Assembly (NCBI GenBank): GCA_964437515.1
Contig: CAYTHB010000012.1
Span: forward strand, 1-57,773
Direction of reading: 5' to 3'
DNA: 57,773 nucleotides
From: Sterolibacterium sp964437515
GTDB lineage: Bacteria; Pseudomonadota; Gammaproteobacteria; Burkholderiales; Rhodocyclaceae
The notes beneath the pieces were generated by a model. The model ran no database searches and was not told where the DNA came from. It saw only the letters and a list, made by a program, of their open reading frames with translations. This document shows, one piece after another, positions 16,633 through 25,316 of the stretch; within the stretch, counting starts at the first letter, position 1; every line of letters begins with the position of its first letter. The position numbers were made by a program, and so were the translations under genes.

Positions 16633-18072
16633 ATGAAGCTGAATGCATTGATACTACTGACTTTCATGGTGCCTTCCGTGCTAGCCGAAGGTCTGCCCGA
16701 CCTCGGTGAGCAATCGCAGACCGATTTTTCACCCATTGTTGAAAAACGTACGGGTGAAACCATCATGCGCGACATTCGCCTCCATGAGCCCAATTACATC
16801 AATGACCCCGAAATCAATGGCTATCTGAATCGCTTAGGCTCACGGCTGCTCGCTCAAAGCACAGATGCCCGCCAGGGTTTTGAATTCTTCGCACTACGCG
16901 ATAGTACGCTGAACGCCTTTGCCATGCCCGGCGGCTATATTGGTGTCCATACAGGACTCATCCTGGCAACACGCTCCGAATCCGAACTGGCTTCTGTACT
17001 AGCGCATGAGATTTCCCATGTCACTCAGCATCACCTGGCCAGACAAATCAGTGCTCAAAGCAAAGGGCAAATCCCCATGTTGCTTGCCCTGGCTGTCGCG
17101 GTTCTGGCCGCGCGTAATCATGCTGATCTGACTCAGGGTGCAATCATGGCCGGTCAGGCCGCTACAATTCAGAATCAGCTCAACTATTCGCGCGATTTCG
17201 AACGCGAAGCCGACCGACTTGGGCTACAGCTCCTGGAAAAATCAGGTTTTGATGTTCGCTCAATGGCGTATTTCTTTGAGCGTCTGCAAAAATATGGCCG
17301 ACTTTATGAAAATAGCGCACCAGGCTATCTGCGCACCCATCCATTGACGACAGAGCGCATCGCCGATATGGAAAACCGCATCCAGTCCATGCCCTATCGG
17401 CAAGTCGCTGACAACCTCGATTATCTGCTCGTGCGTGCCAAATTGAAGGCTCATGAAGGTACGGCTCGCGATGCCGTAACTGATTTTTCATCGCAATTGC
17501 ATGAGCACAAATTCACCAGCGAAATCGCAACCCGATATGGTTACGTTGTCGCCTTGATGCGTGACCACAACAATGTCGCCGCCACTCATGAGCTGCTTGA
17601 ATTACAAAAATTAAAAGCAAATTCACCGATGATCGAAGCGGTTTCGGCGGAATTACGAAAGAAAAATGGTGACATCGATGGCTCGCTGGCCATTCTGCAC
17701 GCGGCATTACTGCGCTATCCAGAACAACGTAGCCTGGCCTATGCGCTGGCGGACACTTTATTAACCACGAATCAGACACAAAAAGCCTTGCAATTCATCT
17801 CTAACGACCTGCAAAACTACTCCAGCGATAGTCGCATGTACGAATTCAAGGCACGCGCCTGCGCCGCATTGGGTAAACAACTCGAACAACATCGTGCCCA
17901 AGCAGAAGCCTATGCACTGCAAGGGCAAATCAGCCTCGCCATAGAACAACTGGAGTTCGCCCAAAAAAGCCCTGATGGAGATTACTACGACCGTTCCCAG
18001 GTCGACGCACGCCTGCGTGAATTCAAACAACGCCACGCCGATGAGATGAAGCTTCAGAAAAACAACTTTTGA
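16633..18072 (+). CDS. bepA: M48 family metalloprotease with TPR repeats, BepA-like
   Basis: 479 residues. A signal peptide of ~18 residues (ends VLAEG) precedes an M48 zinc protease domain with HEISH and a downstream Glu in EREADRLG. A C-terminal half of TPR helices follows. E. coli BepA works in the periplasm, degrading or assembling LptD and BAM clients; the architecture here matches, including NAFAMPGGYIGVHTG near the active site. Single-gene transcription unit; the tRNA-Ser promoter follows. Confidence 0.88.
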   Translation: MKLNALILLTFMVPSVLAEGLPDLGEQSQTDFSPIVEKRTGETIMRDIRLHEPNYINDPEINGYLNRLGSRLLAQSTDARQGFEFFALRDSTLNAFAMPGGYIGVHTGLILATRSESELASVLAHEISHVTQHHLARQISAQSKGQIPMLLALAVAVLAARNHADLTQGAIMAGQAATIQNQLNYSRDFEREADRLGLQLLEKSGFDVRSMAYFFERLQKYGRLYENSAPGYLRTHPLTTERIADMENRIQSMPYRQVADNLDYLLVRAKLKAHEGTARDAVTDFSSQLHEHKFTSEIATRYGYVVALMRDHNNVAATHELLELQKLKANSPMIEAVSAELRKKNGDIDGSLAILHAALLRYPEQRSLAYALADTLLTTNQTQKALQFISNDLQNYSSDSRMYEFKARACAALGKQLEQHRAQAEAYALQGQISLAIEQLEFAQKSPDGDYYDRSQVDARLREFKQRHADEMKLQKNNF

Positions 18073-18142
18073 AACATCATCAAAAATGACATCGATGATA
18101 AACCACCCCAGATAACGACGTAATTTTGCTGATTGCAATGCT

Positions 18143-18170
18143 TTGCAACTACCTCAAATTCCGTTATCCT
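18143..18170 (+). promoter_or_regulatory. candidate promoter of tRNA-Ser(TGA)
   Basis: TTGCAA (18,143-18,148) and TATCCT (18,165-18,170) are spaced by 16 bases, 32 bases before the tRNA 5' end. Confidence 0.45.
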
Positions 18171-18202
18171 GCACGCCTTGCGAAAACCACACCTCGTCTT
18201 TC

Positions 18203-18290
18203 GGAAGCGTGGCAGAGTGGTCGATTGCACCGGTCTTGAAAACCGGCAACGGGCAACCGTTCGTGAGTTCGAATCTCACCGCTTCCGCCA
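18203..18290 (+). tRNA. serT: tRNA-Ser (anticodon TGA)
   Basis: 88 bases including encoded CCA. The acceptor arms GGAAGCG and CGCTTCC pair fully. The anticodon loop CTTGAAA reads TGA, the long variable arm of a class II tRNA is present, and the T-loop is GTTCGAATC. Decodes UCA and related serine codons. It is intact with no sign of insertion; the Bax-inhibitor gene starts 86 bases downstream. Confidence 0.95.
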
Positions 18291-18376
18291 AAACAAATAG
18301 ATAGCATGGGCTTGAAACTTTTCATCATGCCCCTTATCTTATGAAGTGACATTCCTGTCTTTGGAGGTTACACATC

Positions 18377-19081
18377 ATGTCCAACATGCAACCCAACAAT
18401 CCGTTCTTTAGCCAGACTGAAATTCGCACCCAGATTGCACCGCAAAATCGCGTGTTGCGAAACACCTATGGTTTGCTGGCACTCTCGATGGTTCCCACCG
18501 TACTGGGCGCAACACTCGGTGTGAAATCGGGCTTTTCCTTCATGGCCGGCAGCCCAATCATGGGCTTTCTGCTATTTCTAGGCATCGCTTGGGGCTTCAT
18601 GTGGGGGATCGAACGCAACAAGAATAGCGGCCTGGGCGTCGCACTTTTGCTGGGCTTTACATTTTTCATGGGCTTGATGCTCTCCAACATCCTGCGCGTC
18701 GCTTTGGGCTTTTCAAACGGTGCATCGCTCATTGCAATGGCTGCGGGTGGAACGGGAACGATTTTCGCTGTTCTGGCGAGTGTTGCAGCAACCACCAAAC
18801 GTGATTTCAGCGGTATCGGCAAATTCCTCTTTGCGGGTGTGATTCTGCTGATTGTCGCCTCACTGGCCAATATCTTCCTGCAGATTCCTGCCATGTCGCT
18901 GGCAATCTCGGCCATTGCGATCATGGTGTTTTCAGCCTACATTCTTTTTGACATCAACCGCATCGTGCAGGGCGGCGAAACCAACTATGTCAGCGCGACC
19001 TTGGCCGTTTATCTCGACATCTACAACATTTTCGTCAATCTGCTGAATCTGTTGATGATGCTCTCGGGCGAACGCGACTGA
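18377..19081 (+). CDS. Bax inhibitor-1/YccA family membrane protein
   Basis: 234 residues with seven hydrophobic segments and the family C-terminal motif around FDINRIVQGGETNYVSATL followed by LYLDIYNIFVNLL-type residues. Members are inner-membrane proteins; E. coli YccA interacts with the FtsH protease, and others act as pH-sensitive calcium leak channels. A strong TTTGGAGGT ribosome-binding site precedes the ATG. A bidirectional terminator follows. Confidence 0.93.
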   Translation: MSNMQPNNPFFSQTEIRTQIAPQNRVLRNTYGLLALSMVPTVLGATLGVKSGFSFMAGSPIMGFLLFLGIAWGFMWGIERNKNSGLGVALLLGFTFFMGLMLSNILRVALGFSNGASLIAMAAGGTGTIFAVLASVAATTKRDFSGIGKFLFAGVILLIVASLANIFLQIPAMSLAISAIAIMVFSAYILFDINRIVQGGETNYVSATLAVYLDIYNIFVNLLNLLMMLSGERD

Positions 19082-19096
19082 TCCTGTCTCATTTCC

Positions 19097-19137
19097 AAAA
19101 AAACAAAGGCGACCTGAATTGGTCGCCTTTGTTTTTA
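19097..19137. terminator. bidirectional intrinsic terminator
   Basis: Arms AACAAAGGCGACC and GGTCGCCTTTGTT pair perfectly over a 6-base loop. An A-run precedes and a T-run follows, so it can end both the Bax-inhibitor gene and the convergent rlmD gene. Confidence 0.9.
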
Positions 19138-19162
19138 TATCTGCGTTTTTATCGTTCGGCTT

Positions 19163-20497
19163 TTATCGTTCAAATAACGCAATAGATTCCACATGCGATG
19201 TCTGCGGGAACATGTTGGCAATACCCGCTCCTTGCAGACGATAACCATGCTCATGCACCAGCACGCCCGCATCGCGCGCCAGCGTAGCCGGGCTACAGGA
19301 AACATAAACGATACGACCGGGCGCGGCATCGCCCTGCGCGCCAATGGCCTTGACGAGATCAATCGCCCCTTCACGCGGCGGGTCAATCAGCATCTTGTCA
19401 AACCGCCCCAAGGCATCAAGGCTCTCCGCCGTGGCATCAAACAGGTTGGCCACACGGAATTCGCAGTTTTCTGCCAAACCATTGTCTACCGCATTCGCCT
19501 GCGCCCGTTCGACCAGCGCCTTGCTGCCCTCCACACCGACCGTCATCGCCCCGCTGCGCGCAATTGGCAAGGTGAAGTTTCCTAAACCGCAGAACATATC
19601 GGCAATCCGCTCTCCGGCCTGTGGGTTCAACAAGGCCAAGGCGCGCCGTACCAGCACGCGATTGATGCCATGGTTGACCTGGGTGAAATCCGTCGGACGA
19701 AAACGATGGGTCACACCAAACTCAGGCAGCGTGTATTGCAGCGAGGGTGCATCAGCCGGATGAAACAGCGTTACCGTTTCCGGCCCACCCGATTGCAGAT
19801 AGAAAACCACACCATGAGTATCGGCAAAGGCACGCAGCAATACTTCGTCATTAGCCGTCAGTGGCTCCAGAATACGTAGCACCATCACGAACAGCTTTTC
19901 CTGCGCTCCGTCATCACGCTCCCCTACCGCCACCTCGATCTGCGGCAAGCGGTCGGGAATCGACAGGCTGCTGACCAACTCGCGCAGTCGCGGCAAAAGT
20001 GCCGACATTTCTGGCGGCAGCACTTCGCAACTATCCATATCCGCAACATAGCTGCTGCGCCGTTCATGGAAACCGACCAGCACGCCGCCTTTTTTAGGCA
20101 CCAACCGCACTGACAAACGCCCCCGAAAACGGTAGCCCCAGGAGGGCCCCTGTATGACCGGATACAACGAAGCCGCGCGTAATTTTGAAATGTGCCACAA
20201 CGCATCTTCCAGCACGCGTTGCTTGACGGCAGCCTGCGCAGTCGCATCGAGATGCTGCATGCTGCACCCTCCACACACGCCGAAATGGCGGCAACGCGGC
20301 GTCACTCGTTGCGCACTGGCACGCAGGATGCGCGTGGCGGTGGCCTGCTCGTAGCTGGGTTTACGCTTGTAGGAAGAGTATTCAACCTCTTCACCCAACA
20401 GCGCGCCTTCGATGAAAATGACTTTGCCATCGACATGGGTGACGCCACGGCCTTCGTGGTCAAGAGATTCTATGGTTGCGATTGTTGCAATAGGCAT
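19163..20497 (-). CDS. rlmD: 23S rRNA (uracil-1939-C5)-methyltransferase RlmD
   Basis: 444 residues from the ATG at 20,497, which lies 16 bases beyond the upstream stop; a longer in-frame start at 20,653 would run back into the enoyl-CoA hydratase gene and is rejected. An N-terminal TRAM domain (ESLDHEGRGV) is followed by the [4Fe-4S] cysteine cluster CRHFGVCGGC. The methyltransferase core contains DMFCGLGNFTLPIA, MLIDPPREG and the catalytic YVSCSPATLARD. It methylates U1939 of 23S rRNA in the cytoplasm. Likely co-transcribed with the upstream hydratase. Confidence 0.93.
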   Translation of the reverse strand: MPIATIATIESLDHEGRGVTHVDGKVIFIEGALLGEEVEYSSYKRKPSYEQATATRILRASAQRVTPRCRHFGVCGGCSMQHLDATAQAAVKQRVLEDALWHISKLRAASLYPVIQGPSWGYRFRGRLSVRLVPKKGGVLVGFHERRSSYVADMDSCEVLPPEMSALLPRLRELVSSLSIPDRLPQIEVAVGERDDGAQEKLFVMVLRILEPLTANDEVLLRAFADTHGVVFYLQSGGPETVTLFHPADAPSLQYTLPEFGVTHRFRPTDFTQVNHGINRVLVRRALALLNPQAGERIADMFCGLGNFTLPIARSGAMTVGVEGSKALVERAQANAVDNGLAENCEFRVANLFDATAESLDALGRFDKMLIDPPREGAIDLVKAIGAQGDAAPGRIVYVSCSPATLARDAGVLVHEHGYRLQGAGIANMFPQTSHVESIALFER

Positions 20498-20513
20498 GAT
20501 GCAGGCGGTCAGT

Positions 20514-21299
20514 TCAATTAAATGCGCTGAAATCCGGCTTGCGCTTATCAAAGAAAGCCGCAAAAGCCTCTTTAGCTTCTGGCGAAACCAGTCGCTCCTT
20601 GAACAAACGCATTTCACTTTGCATGGTCTGCGCGACCAGCGTTTGTTGTGCACCCTTGAGCATCTGTTTGGTCAGTTTGACTGAAGCCGTGGGCAGAGCT
20701 GCCAATTTTTTAGCCTGTACCAAGGTATGTTCCAAAACCTGCTCATCGGGCAACACGGCATTGACCAGCCCTACCTCACGCGCTTTTTCTGCATTAAAGG
20801 GCTCACACAGCAACAACATTTCTGCCGCACGCGCATGACCTGCCAGCATCGGCAACAGCAAGCTCGAAGCGGCCTCGGGGCACAAGCCTAGGCTCACAAA
20901 AGGCAACTGGAAGCGCGCGCTCTGCCCGGCATAGACCAGATCGCAATGCAGCAGCAGCGTGGTTCCTACACCGACCGCCACACCATTGACGGCGGCAATG
21001 AAGGGTTTTTTCAGCGTGCTGAAGGTGTTGAGAAAACGGAATACGGGCGGAGGCGGATCTTCTGCCACCGGCGGGTTGGCGAGAAAATCACCTAAATCAT
21101 TTCCTGCTGTAAACATGCCCGGTGCTCCGGGCTGACCGTGAATCACGATCACCCGCACCGCCGGGTCACATTCGGCGGCCTCCAGTGCATCGGCCATGGC
21201 CGTGTACATGGCGGTCGTCAGCGCATTTTTCTTGTCAGGACGAGAAATTTCGAGACGAAAAACGCCATCCTTTGTTTCAGTCACAATCAAATCATTCAT
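20514..21299 (-). CDS. enoyl-CoA hydratase/isomerase family protein
   Basis: 261 residues with the crotonase fold: the ISRPDKKNALTTAMY start, the MFTAGNDLGDF oxyanion-hole segment, AAVNGVAVGVGTTLLLHCD and the LGLCPEAASS region. The C-terminal FDKRKPDFSAF ending is usual for the family. The exact acyl-CoA substrate is not resolved; the GND and PEA motifs suit a PaaB/ECI-like hydratase or isomerase. The rlmD gene follows after 16 bases. Confidence 0.88.
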   Translation of the reverse strand: MNDLIVTETKDGVFRLEISRPDKKNALTTAMYTAMADALEAAECDPAVRVIVIHGQPGAPGMFTAGNDLGDFLANPPVAEDPPPPVFRFLNTFSTLKKPFIAAVNGVAVGVGTTLLLHCDLVYAGQSARFQLPFVSLGLCPEAASSLLLPMLAGHARAAEMLLLCEPFNAEKAREVGLVNAVLPDEQVLEHTLVQAKKLAALPTASVKLTKQMLKGAQQTLVAQTMQSEMRLFKERLVSPEAKEAFAAFFDKRKPDFSAFN

Positions 21300-21335
21300 G
21301 GGCGTTCTTTCTGTTCATGGAAAATAAAGAGTCTT

Positions 21336-21797
21336 TCAACCTTCGCTCAAGCACTCATTTCGCAGCGCATCCGCCCAGCAATTCGGCGTTTCATAAAGCC
21401 GCACACGTTCAAGACGCAAATGATTGCCATAGCGATCCTCATAAATACGATCTAGCCGCACAAACGCAATCGTCGCCAGATTTTCAGCCGTAGGAATTAC
21501 ATCCAGCAACACCGTCTTGTGATCTGGCAGGCTCGTCAAAAAATCAACGACGGCCGTATCGCCACGATACGCCAGAAAAGCATGATCCCATTCATCCACC
21601 AGATGCTGCATGGCGAGTGATTTGACCTCCGAAAAATCCATCACCATGCCGTTTTCTGACTGCCCGCTTGCCTTGATGATCTCGCCACTCAAGGTAATCT
21701 CGATGGCATATCGATGGCCATGCAAATGACGGCATTGACTGCGATGATCCGGAATACGGTGTCCTGCATCAAATTCAAGGCGACGGGTAATCTGCAT
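21336..21797 (-). CDS. queD: 6-carboxy-5,6,7,8-tetrahydropterin synthase QueD
   Basis: 153 residues. It has the zinc-binding histidines in FDAGHRIPDH and CRHLHGHRY, the catalytic cysteine just before the latter, and the HDH-like EWDHAFL segment. PTAENLATIAF and ERVRLYETPNC complete the family pattern. QueD makes 6-carboxytetrahydropterin from dihydroneopterin triphosphate in queuosine synthesis. It diverges from the radical SAM gene, but that gene is not QueE-like in length or motif context, so they need not be one pathway. Confidence 0.93.
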   Translation of the reverse strand: MQITRRLEFDAGHRIPDHRSQCRHLHGHRYAIEITLSGEIIKASGQSENGMVMDFSEVKSLAMQHLVDEWDHAFLAYRGDTAVVDFLTSLPDHKTVLLDVIPTAENLATIAFVRLDRIYEDRYGNHLRLERVRLYETPNCWADALRNECLSEG

Positions 21798-21925
21798 CTC
21801 AGTCTTTCAAAGGCGGGACAGGGCAAGGCGCAATCGGACAATCCGCTGGGTATGCAACCAAGGGGCTGGAATCCGCTGATTATAATGCGTGCCACACGCT
21901 TGCCGCGCTTATTGCATACCCCCTC

Positions 21926-22822
21926 ATGAAACAGGCACCACAACCCTCACCATCCGACGCTGAGTTGCTGCTCAGCAGCACCGATCACAGTCGCGACAGT
22001 GCTCAGATGACCTATGTGTATCCTGTCATTTCACGGCGCGCCGGGGGGGTTTCCGTTGGTATCAACCTGAATCCGAATAACGCCTGCAACTGGCACTGCA
22101 TTTACTGTCAGGTTCCTGAACTCAGCCGAGGCACCGCACCACCCATCGACCTTGTTCAGCTGGAAACGGAATTGCGCGCCCTGCTAGAAGATCTGGTTCA
22201 TGGCGATTTCATGCAGCGGCGTGTCCCTGAAGAGGCGCGTCACATCGAAGATATCGCTTTTTCTGGCAATGGCGAGCCCACCAGTGCGCACGAATTTCCA
22301 GAGGCTGTCTTGATCGCTCAACGTCTGCGCGACGAGTTTCAACCCTCGGCTCGCTTGCGACTCATCACCAATGGCAGTCTGATTGATCGGTCTACGGTAC
22401 AAATCGGGCTTGCCCACCTTGCGGCAGCACAAGGTGAAGTCTGGTTCAAAATGGACGCGGGGACACGCGAAGGCATTCAGCGCATCAATGGGGTGGATAT
22501 TGACCCGGAAGGGATCAGCCGGCGTTTGCGACGCTGCGCCTCAATATGCCCCACCTGGGTGCAAACCTGCTGCTTCAGCCTGGATGGACAGCCCCCCGAA
22601 GAAACAGAAATAGTGGCCTGGCTCAGTCTGCTCAAACGCAGCATGGAACCTGAACAGGGAAACGCCGACGCGCCACGTCTGCTCGGCGTCCATATTTACG
22701 GACTGGCACGCCCCTCCTTACAAACCGAGGCTCCACGACTCGGGCGCTTACCCGCAGACTGGCTGGAAGCACTAGCGCAACGCGTCCGGAAACTGGGACT
22801 GAACGCACACGTCAGCCCCTGA
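21926..22822 (+). CDS. radical SAM protein (COG0731/TYW1-like)
   Basis: 298 residues. The radical SAM cysteines are in NACNWHCIYCQVPEL (C-x3-C-x2-C), the cluster that cleaves S-adenosylmethionine. IAFSGNGEPTSAHEF and LITNGSL segments resemble the TYW1-like COG0731 group rather than QueE. A TATAAT at 21,881-21,886 could be its -10 box. The target molecule is unknown. The pairing with queD across a shared 128 bp region hints at RNA modification, which is inference. Confidence 0.82.
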   Translation: MKQAPQPSPSDAELLLSSTDHSRDSAQMTYVYPVISRRAGGVSVGINLNPNNACNWHCIYCQVPELSRGTAPPIDLVQLETELRALLEDLVHGDFMQRRVPEEARHIEDIAFSGNGEPTSAHEFPEAVLIAQRLRDEFQPSARLRLITNGSLIDRSTVQIGLAHLAAAQGEVWFKMDAGTREGIQRINGVDIDPEGISRRLRRCASICPTWVQTCCFSLDGQPPEETEIVAWLSLLKRSMEPEQGNADAPRLLGVHIYGLARPSLQTEAPRLGRLPADWLEALAQRVRKLGLNAHVSP

Positions 22823-22852
22823 TCCTCTGCTTCCACACCCCGCTCGCAACAC

Positions 22853-23155
22853 TCAGCCCTTCGATTTGGCTGTCGCCGCCGCACGCGCCAGCTTCTTCAA
22901 TGCCTTGTACTGCTCGGGGTCATGCGCCTTCAGATAGTCTGAAATTTCGACATCCTCACGTTTAATCTTGAGGATATCAATGTTTTCCACATGCACCAGA
23001 CGCAACAACTGCTGCACCGGACGCGGCATATTGCGCCCACTTTCGTAACGCGAGCCGCCACTCTGCGTAACACCAATTTTCGACCAGAACTCCTGCTGAT
23101 TGACACCCATCTTGCGACGAAGCTCACGCGCATCAATTTTCTCGCTTGTTTTCAT
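22853..23155 (-). CDS. XRE-type helix-turn-helix regulator
   Basis: 100 residues. The helix-turn-helix spans about residues 10-45 (ELRRKMGVNQQEFWSKIGV, then SGGSRYESGRNMPRP), as in small Cro/CI-type regulators with a bound W. The C-terminal part is Lys-rich. An AGAGGA ribosome-binding site precedes the ATG. It ends 30 bases from the convergent radical SAM gene. The AT-rich upstream region is a likely site of autoregulation. Confidence 0.8.
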   Translation of the reverse strand: MKTSEKIDARELRRKMGVNQQEFWSKIGVTQSGGSRYESGRNMPRPVQQLLRLVHVENIDILKIKREDVEISDYLKAHDPEQYKALKKLARAAATAKSKG

Positions 23156-23415
23156 GACAATATCCTCTAAAAAATATGCTTACAAAAATACATTGTGCTA
23201 TTCACTATTACCTAAGTAATACCGTCGAAATATATACAATATTTCTTCAACATACAAGGATTATGTTCATGGTCTACAAAACAACATAACCAAAGAAATA
23301 CCTTCCAGAAACGGATCACCCTGCCTGTCTGATGAAGAACCATCCCACTACATACAGTGACTCACCATTGATCTCAGGTATAATCGCGTCTTTTTTCAAA
23401 TAAGCTGGACAGGAA
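23156..23415. promoter_or_regulatory. AT-rich divergent intergenic region, XRE regulator and lysC
   Basis: 260 bp without a gene. ATTAC and GTAAT (23,207-23,220) form a small inverted repeat near the regulator start and may be an operator. Towards lysC, GTGACT (23,357-23,362) and TATAAT (23,379-23,384) are spaced by 16 bases and look like the lysC promoter, with transcription starting near 23,391. Confidence 0.45.
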
Positions 23416-24657
23416 ATGGCTCTGATAGTTCAAAAATACGGCGGGACTTCAGTCGGTACGCCAGAGCGCATCAAAAATGTCGCCCGGCGTGTCGCCAAAT
23501 GGAAATCCGAAGGTCATCAATTAGTGATCGTGGTTTCTGCTATGAGCGGTGAAACCAATCGTCTGATCGACCTTGCCAAAGCGGTGCAGACCGCCCCGGA
23601 CCCCCGCGAACTGGATGTCATCGTCTCCACCGGCGAACAGGTCACCATCGGTCTACTCGCCATGGCTCTTAAAGACCTCGGGCTGAAAGCCAAAAGCTAC
23701 ACCGGCGGCCAGGTCAAGATACTCACCGACAGCACCCACACCAAAGCACGCATCCTCGACATCGACGAAGCCGCCATGCGCGCCGATCTGGATAACGATA
23801 CCGTGGTCATCGTCGCGGGCTTTCAAGGTGTTGACGCCGATGGCGCGATCACCACACTGGGACGCGGTGGCTCCGACACCACCGGCGTGGCACTCGCCGC
23901 CGCGCTCAAAGCTGACGAATGCCAGATTTACACGGATGTCGACGGGGTCTACACCACCGATCCGCGCATCGTGCCGGAAGCGCGTCGCCTCAACACCATT
24001 ACCTTTGAAGAAATGCTGGAAATGGCCAGCCTCGGCTCCAAGGTACTGCAGATCCGTTCGGTCGAATTTGCCGGCAAATACAAGGTCAAGCTACGCGTGC
24101 TCTCCAGCCTGGAAGAACTAGGGAAGGAAGGTCCCGGCACGCTGATTACTTTCGAGGAAAACAACATGGAACAACCGATCATCTCCGGCATCGCCTTCAA
24201 CCGCGACGAAGCCAAACTCACCGTCCTCGGCGTACCCGACCGCCCCGGCATCGCCCACCACATCCTCGGCGCCATTGCCGATGCCAACATTGATGTCGAC
24301 ATGATCGTGCAAAACGTCGGCCACGACGGAGCCACCGACTTCTCCTTCACCGTCAATCGCACTGAATACACCAAAGCGCTCACCATCCTCGAAAAGGTCA
24401 AAGAAAGTATCGGTGCACGCGCCATCAGCGGCGATAACAAGATGTGCAAGGTTTCCGCTGTCGGTGTAGGCATGCGCTCGCACCCCGGTGTCGCCAGCAA
24501 GATGTTCCGCGCCCTGGCTGAAGAAGGCATCAACCTGCAAATGATCTCCACCTCGGAAATCAAGATTTCGGTCGTCCTCGACGAAAAATACCTCGAACTC
24601 GCCGTGCGCGTCCTGCATCAAGCCTTCAATCTCGACCAGGCCACAGCTTCTGCTTGA
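23416..24657 (+). CDS. lysC: aspartate kinase
   Basis: 413 residues. The kinase domain starts with KYGGTSVGT, has VSAMSGETNRLI and ends with the GRGGSDTTGVALAA and YTDVDGVYTTDPR aspartate/ATP site. Two ACT domains (about 265-335 and 345-405) provide allosteric control by lysine or threonine. First enzyme of the Asp family pathway to Lys, Met, Thr and diaminopimelate. Monofunctional, the size usual for Betaproteobacteria. tRNA-Ser(GCT) follows. Confidence 0.96.
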   Translation: MALIVQKYGGTSVGTPERIKNVARRVAKWKSEGHQLVIVVSAMSGETNRLIDLAKAVQTAPDPRELDVIVSTGEQVTIGLLAMALKDLGLKAKSYTGGQVKILTDSTHTKARILDIDEAAMRADLDNDTVVIVAGFQGVDADGAITTLGRGGSDTTGVALAAALKADECQIYTDVDGVYTTDPRIVPEARRLNTITFEEMLEMASLGSKVLQIRSVEFAGKYKVKLRVLSSLEELGKEGPGTLITFEENNMEQPIISGIAFNRDEAKLTVLGVPDRPGIAHHILGAIADANIDVDMIVQNVGHDGATDFSFTVNRTEYTKALTILEKVKESIGARAISGDNKMCKVSAVGVGMRSHPGVASKMFRALAEEGINLQMISTSEIKISVVLDEKYLELAVRVLHQAFNLDQATASA

Positions 24658-24666
24658 CCATTCTGT

Positions 24667-24696
24667 TTGACCACTGAGGCGCAAACGGGTTATTAT
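24667..24696 (+). promoter_or_regulatory. promoter of tRNA-Ser(GCT)
   Basis: TTGACC (24,667-24,672) and TATTAT (24,691-24,696), spacer 18 bases, 18 bases before the tRNA 5' end. Confidence 0.6.
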
Positions 24697-24714
24697 CGCG
24701 CCTCTTTTGCACCC

Positions 24715-24807
24715 GGAGACGTGGCCGAGAGGTCGAAGGCACTCCCCTGCTAAGGGAGCATGCGGGCAAAACCTGCATCAAGGGTTCGAATCCCTTCGTC
24801 TCCGCCA
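24715..24807 (+). tRNA. serX: tRNA-Ser (anticodon GCT)
   Basis: 93 bases including encoded CCA. GGAGACG pairs with CGTCTCC, the anticodon stem CCCCT with AGGGG frames GCT, a long variable arm is present and the T-loop is GTTCGAATC. Such tRNAs are frequent integration sites, and the gene order changes from housekeeping to accessory directly behind it. Confidence 0.95.
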
Positions 24808-24812
24808 GACCG

Positions 24813-24848
24813 AAAAACCCGCACAGTTACAGGCTGTGCGGGTTTTTT
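24813..24848 (+). terminator. intrinsic terminator of tRNA-Ser(GCT)
   Basis: AAACCCGCACAG and CTGTGCGGGTTT pair over a 7-base loop and run into TTTTTT. Confidence 0.9.
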
Positions 24849-25072
24849 CTTTATGTCTTGTCATTGCTCACTCTGTCTGGACTTGTCTACGTTTTTCCAT
24901 CTTAGTGGAGCAAATTTTGAGCAAAATATTTCTCGTACCATCCAGTGTTTTCAAGGCTTGACGCAAATTCTGAATCCGTAGCTCTCTTGCAAAAAAGCCA
25001 GCGATTACCCCAATCGCCACAATGCGGCTGTCTGGTAGACTGATGACGATTTAGAACGACTTTGATACTCCT
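24849..25072. other. gap between tRNA-Ser(GCT) and the accessory operon
   Basis: 224 bp without a gene. The segment near 24,893-24,930 (GTGGAGCAAATTTTGAGCA) has the look of the remnant left behind tRNAs by integrase-carrying elements, but this is only a resemblance. TTGACG at 24,958-24,963 could be a -35 box without a clear -10. No copy of the tRNA 3' end was found. Confidence 0.3.
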
Positions 25073-25294
25073 GTGAATGCCAATACCATGAGATCCGAAC
25101 CGTGGGTCACTGCAATCGATGTCGCCCGGCATCTGGGCGTGGTGAAAGACACCGTGTACCGCTGGCGTGAACGCAAAGGGCTGCCAGCGCACAAGATCGG
25201 GCGGCTGTGGAAATTTCAGCTCTCCGAAGTCGATGAATGGGTGCGCGCTGGTGGTGCCGATGACGACACGGACAACGGGAGCGAACAAAAATGA
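25073..25294 (+). CDS. excisionase/MerR-like helix-turn-helix protein (HTH_17)
   Basis: 73 residues from the GTG at 25,073; the ATG at 25,088 (MRSEPW) is also possible. The fold is a winged helix of the HTH_17 class: ATAIDVARHLGV-type start, VYRWRERKGLPAHKIGRLWKF and a SEVDEWV end. Such domains serve as excisionases or as small DNA-binding regulators. It leads the operon; the AlbA_2 protein begins 22 bases after its stop, so a regulatory role over the following defence genes is likely but inferred. Confidence 0.75.
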   Translation: MNANTMRSEPWVTAIDVARHLGVVKDTVYRWRERKGLPAHKIGRLWKFQLSEVDEWVRAGGADDDTDNGSEQK

Positions 25295-25316
25295 ATGCAG
25301 CAGGGGAAGATATCGC

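Noticed and set aside
21336..22822. queD and the neighbouring radical SAM gene as a queD-queE pair
   Set aside because: The radical SAM protein is longer than QueE and its motifs fit the COG0731 group; the genes are divergent, not an operon.
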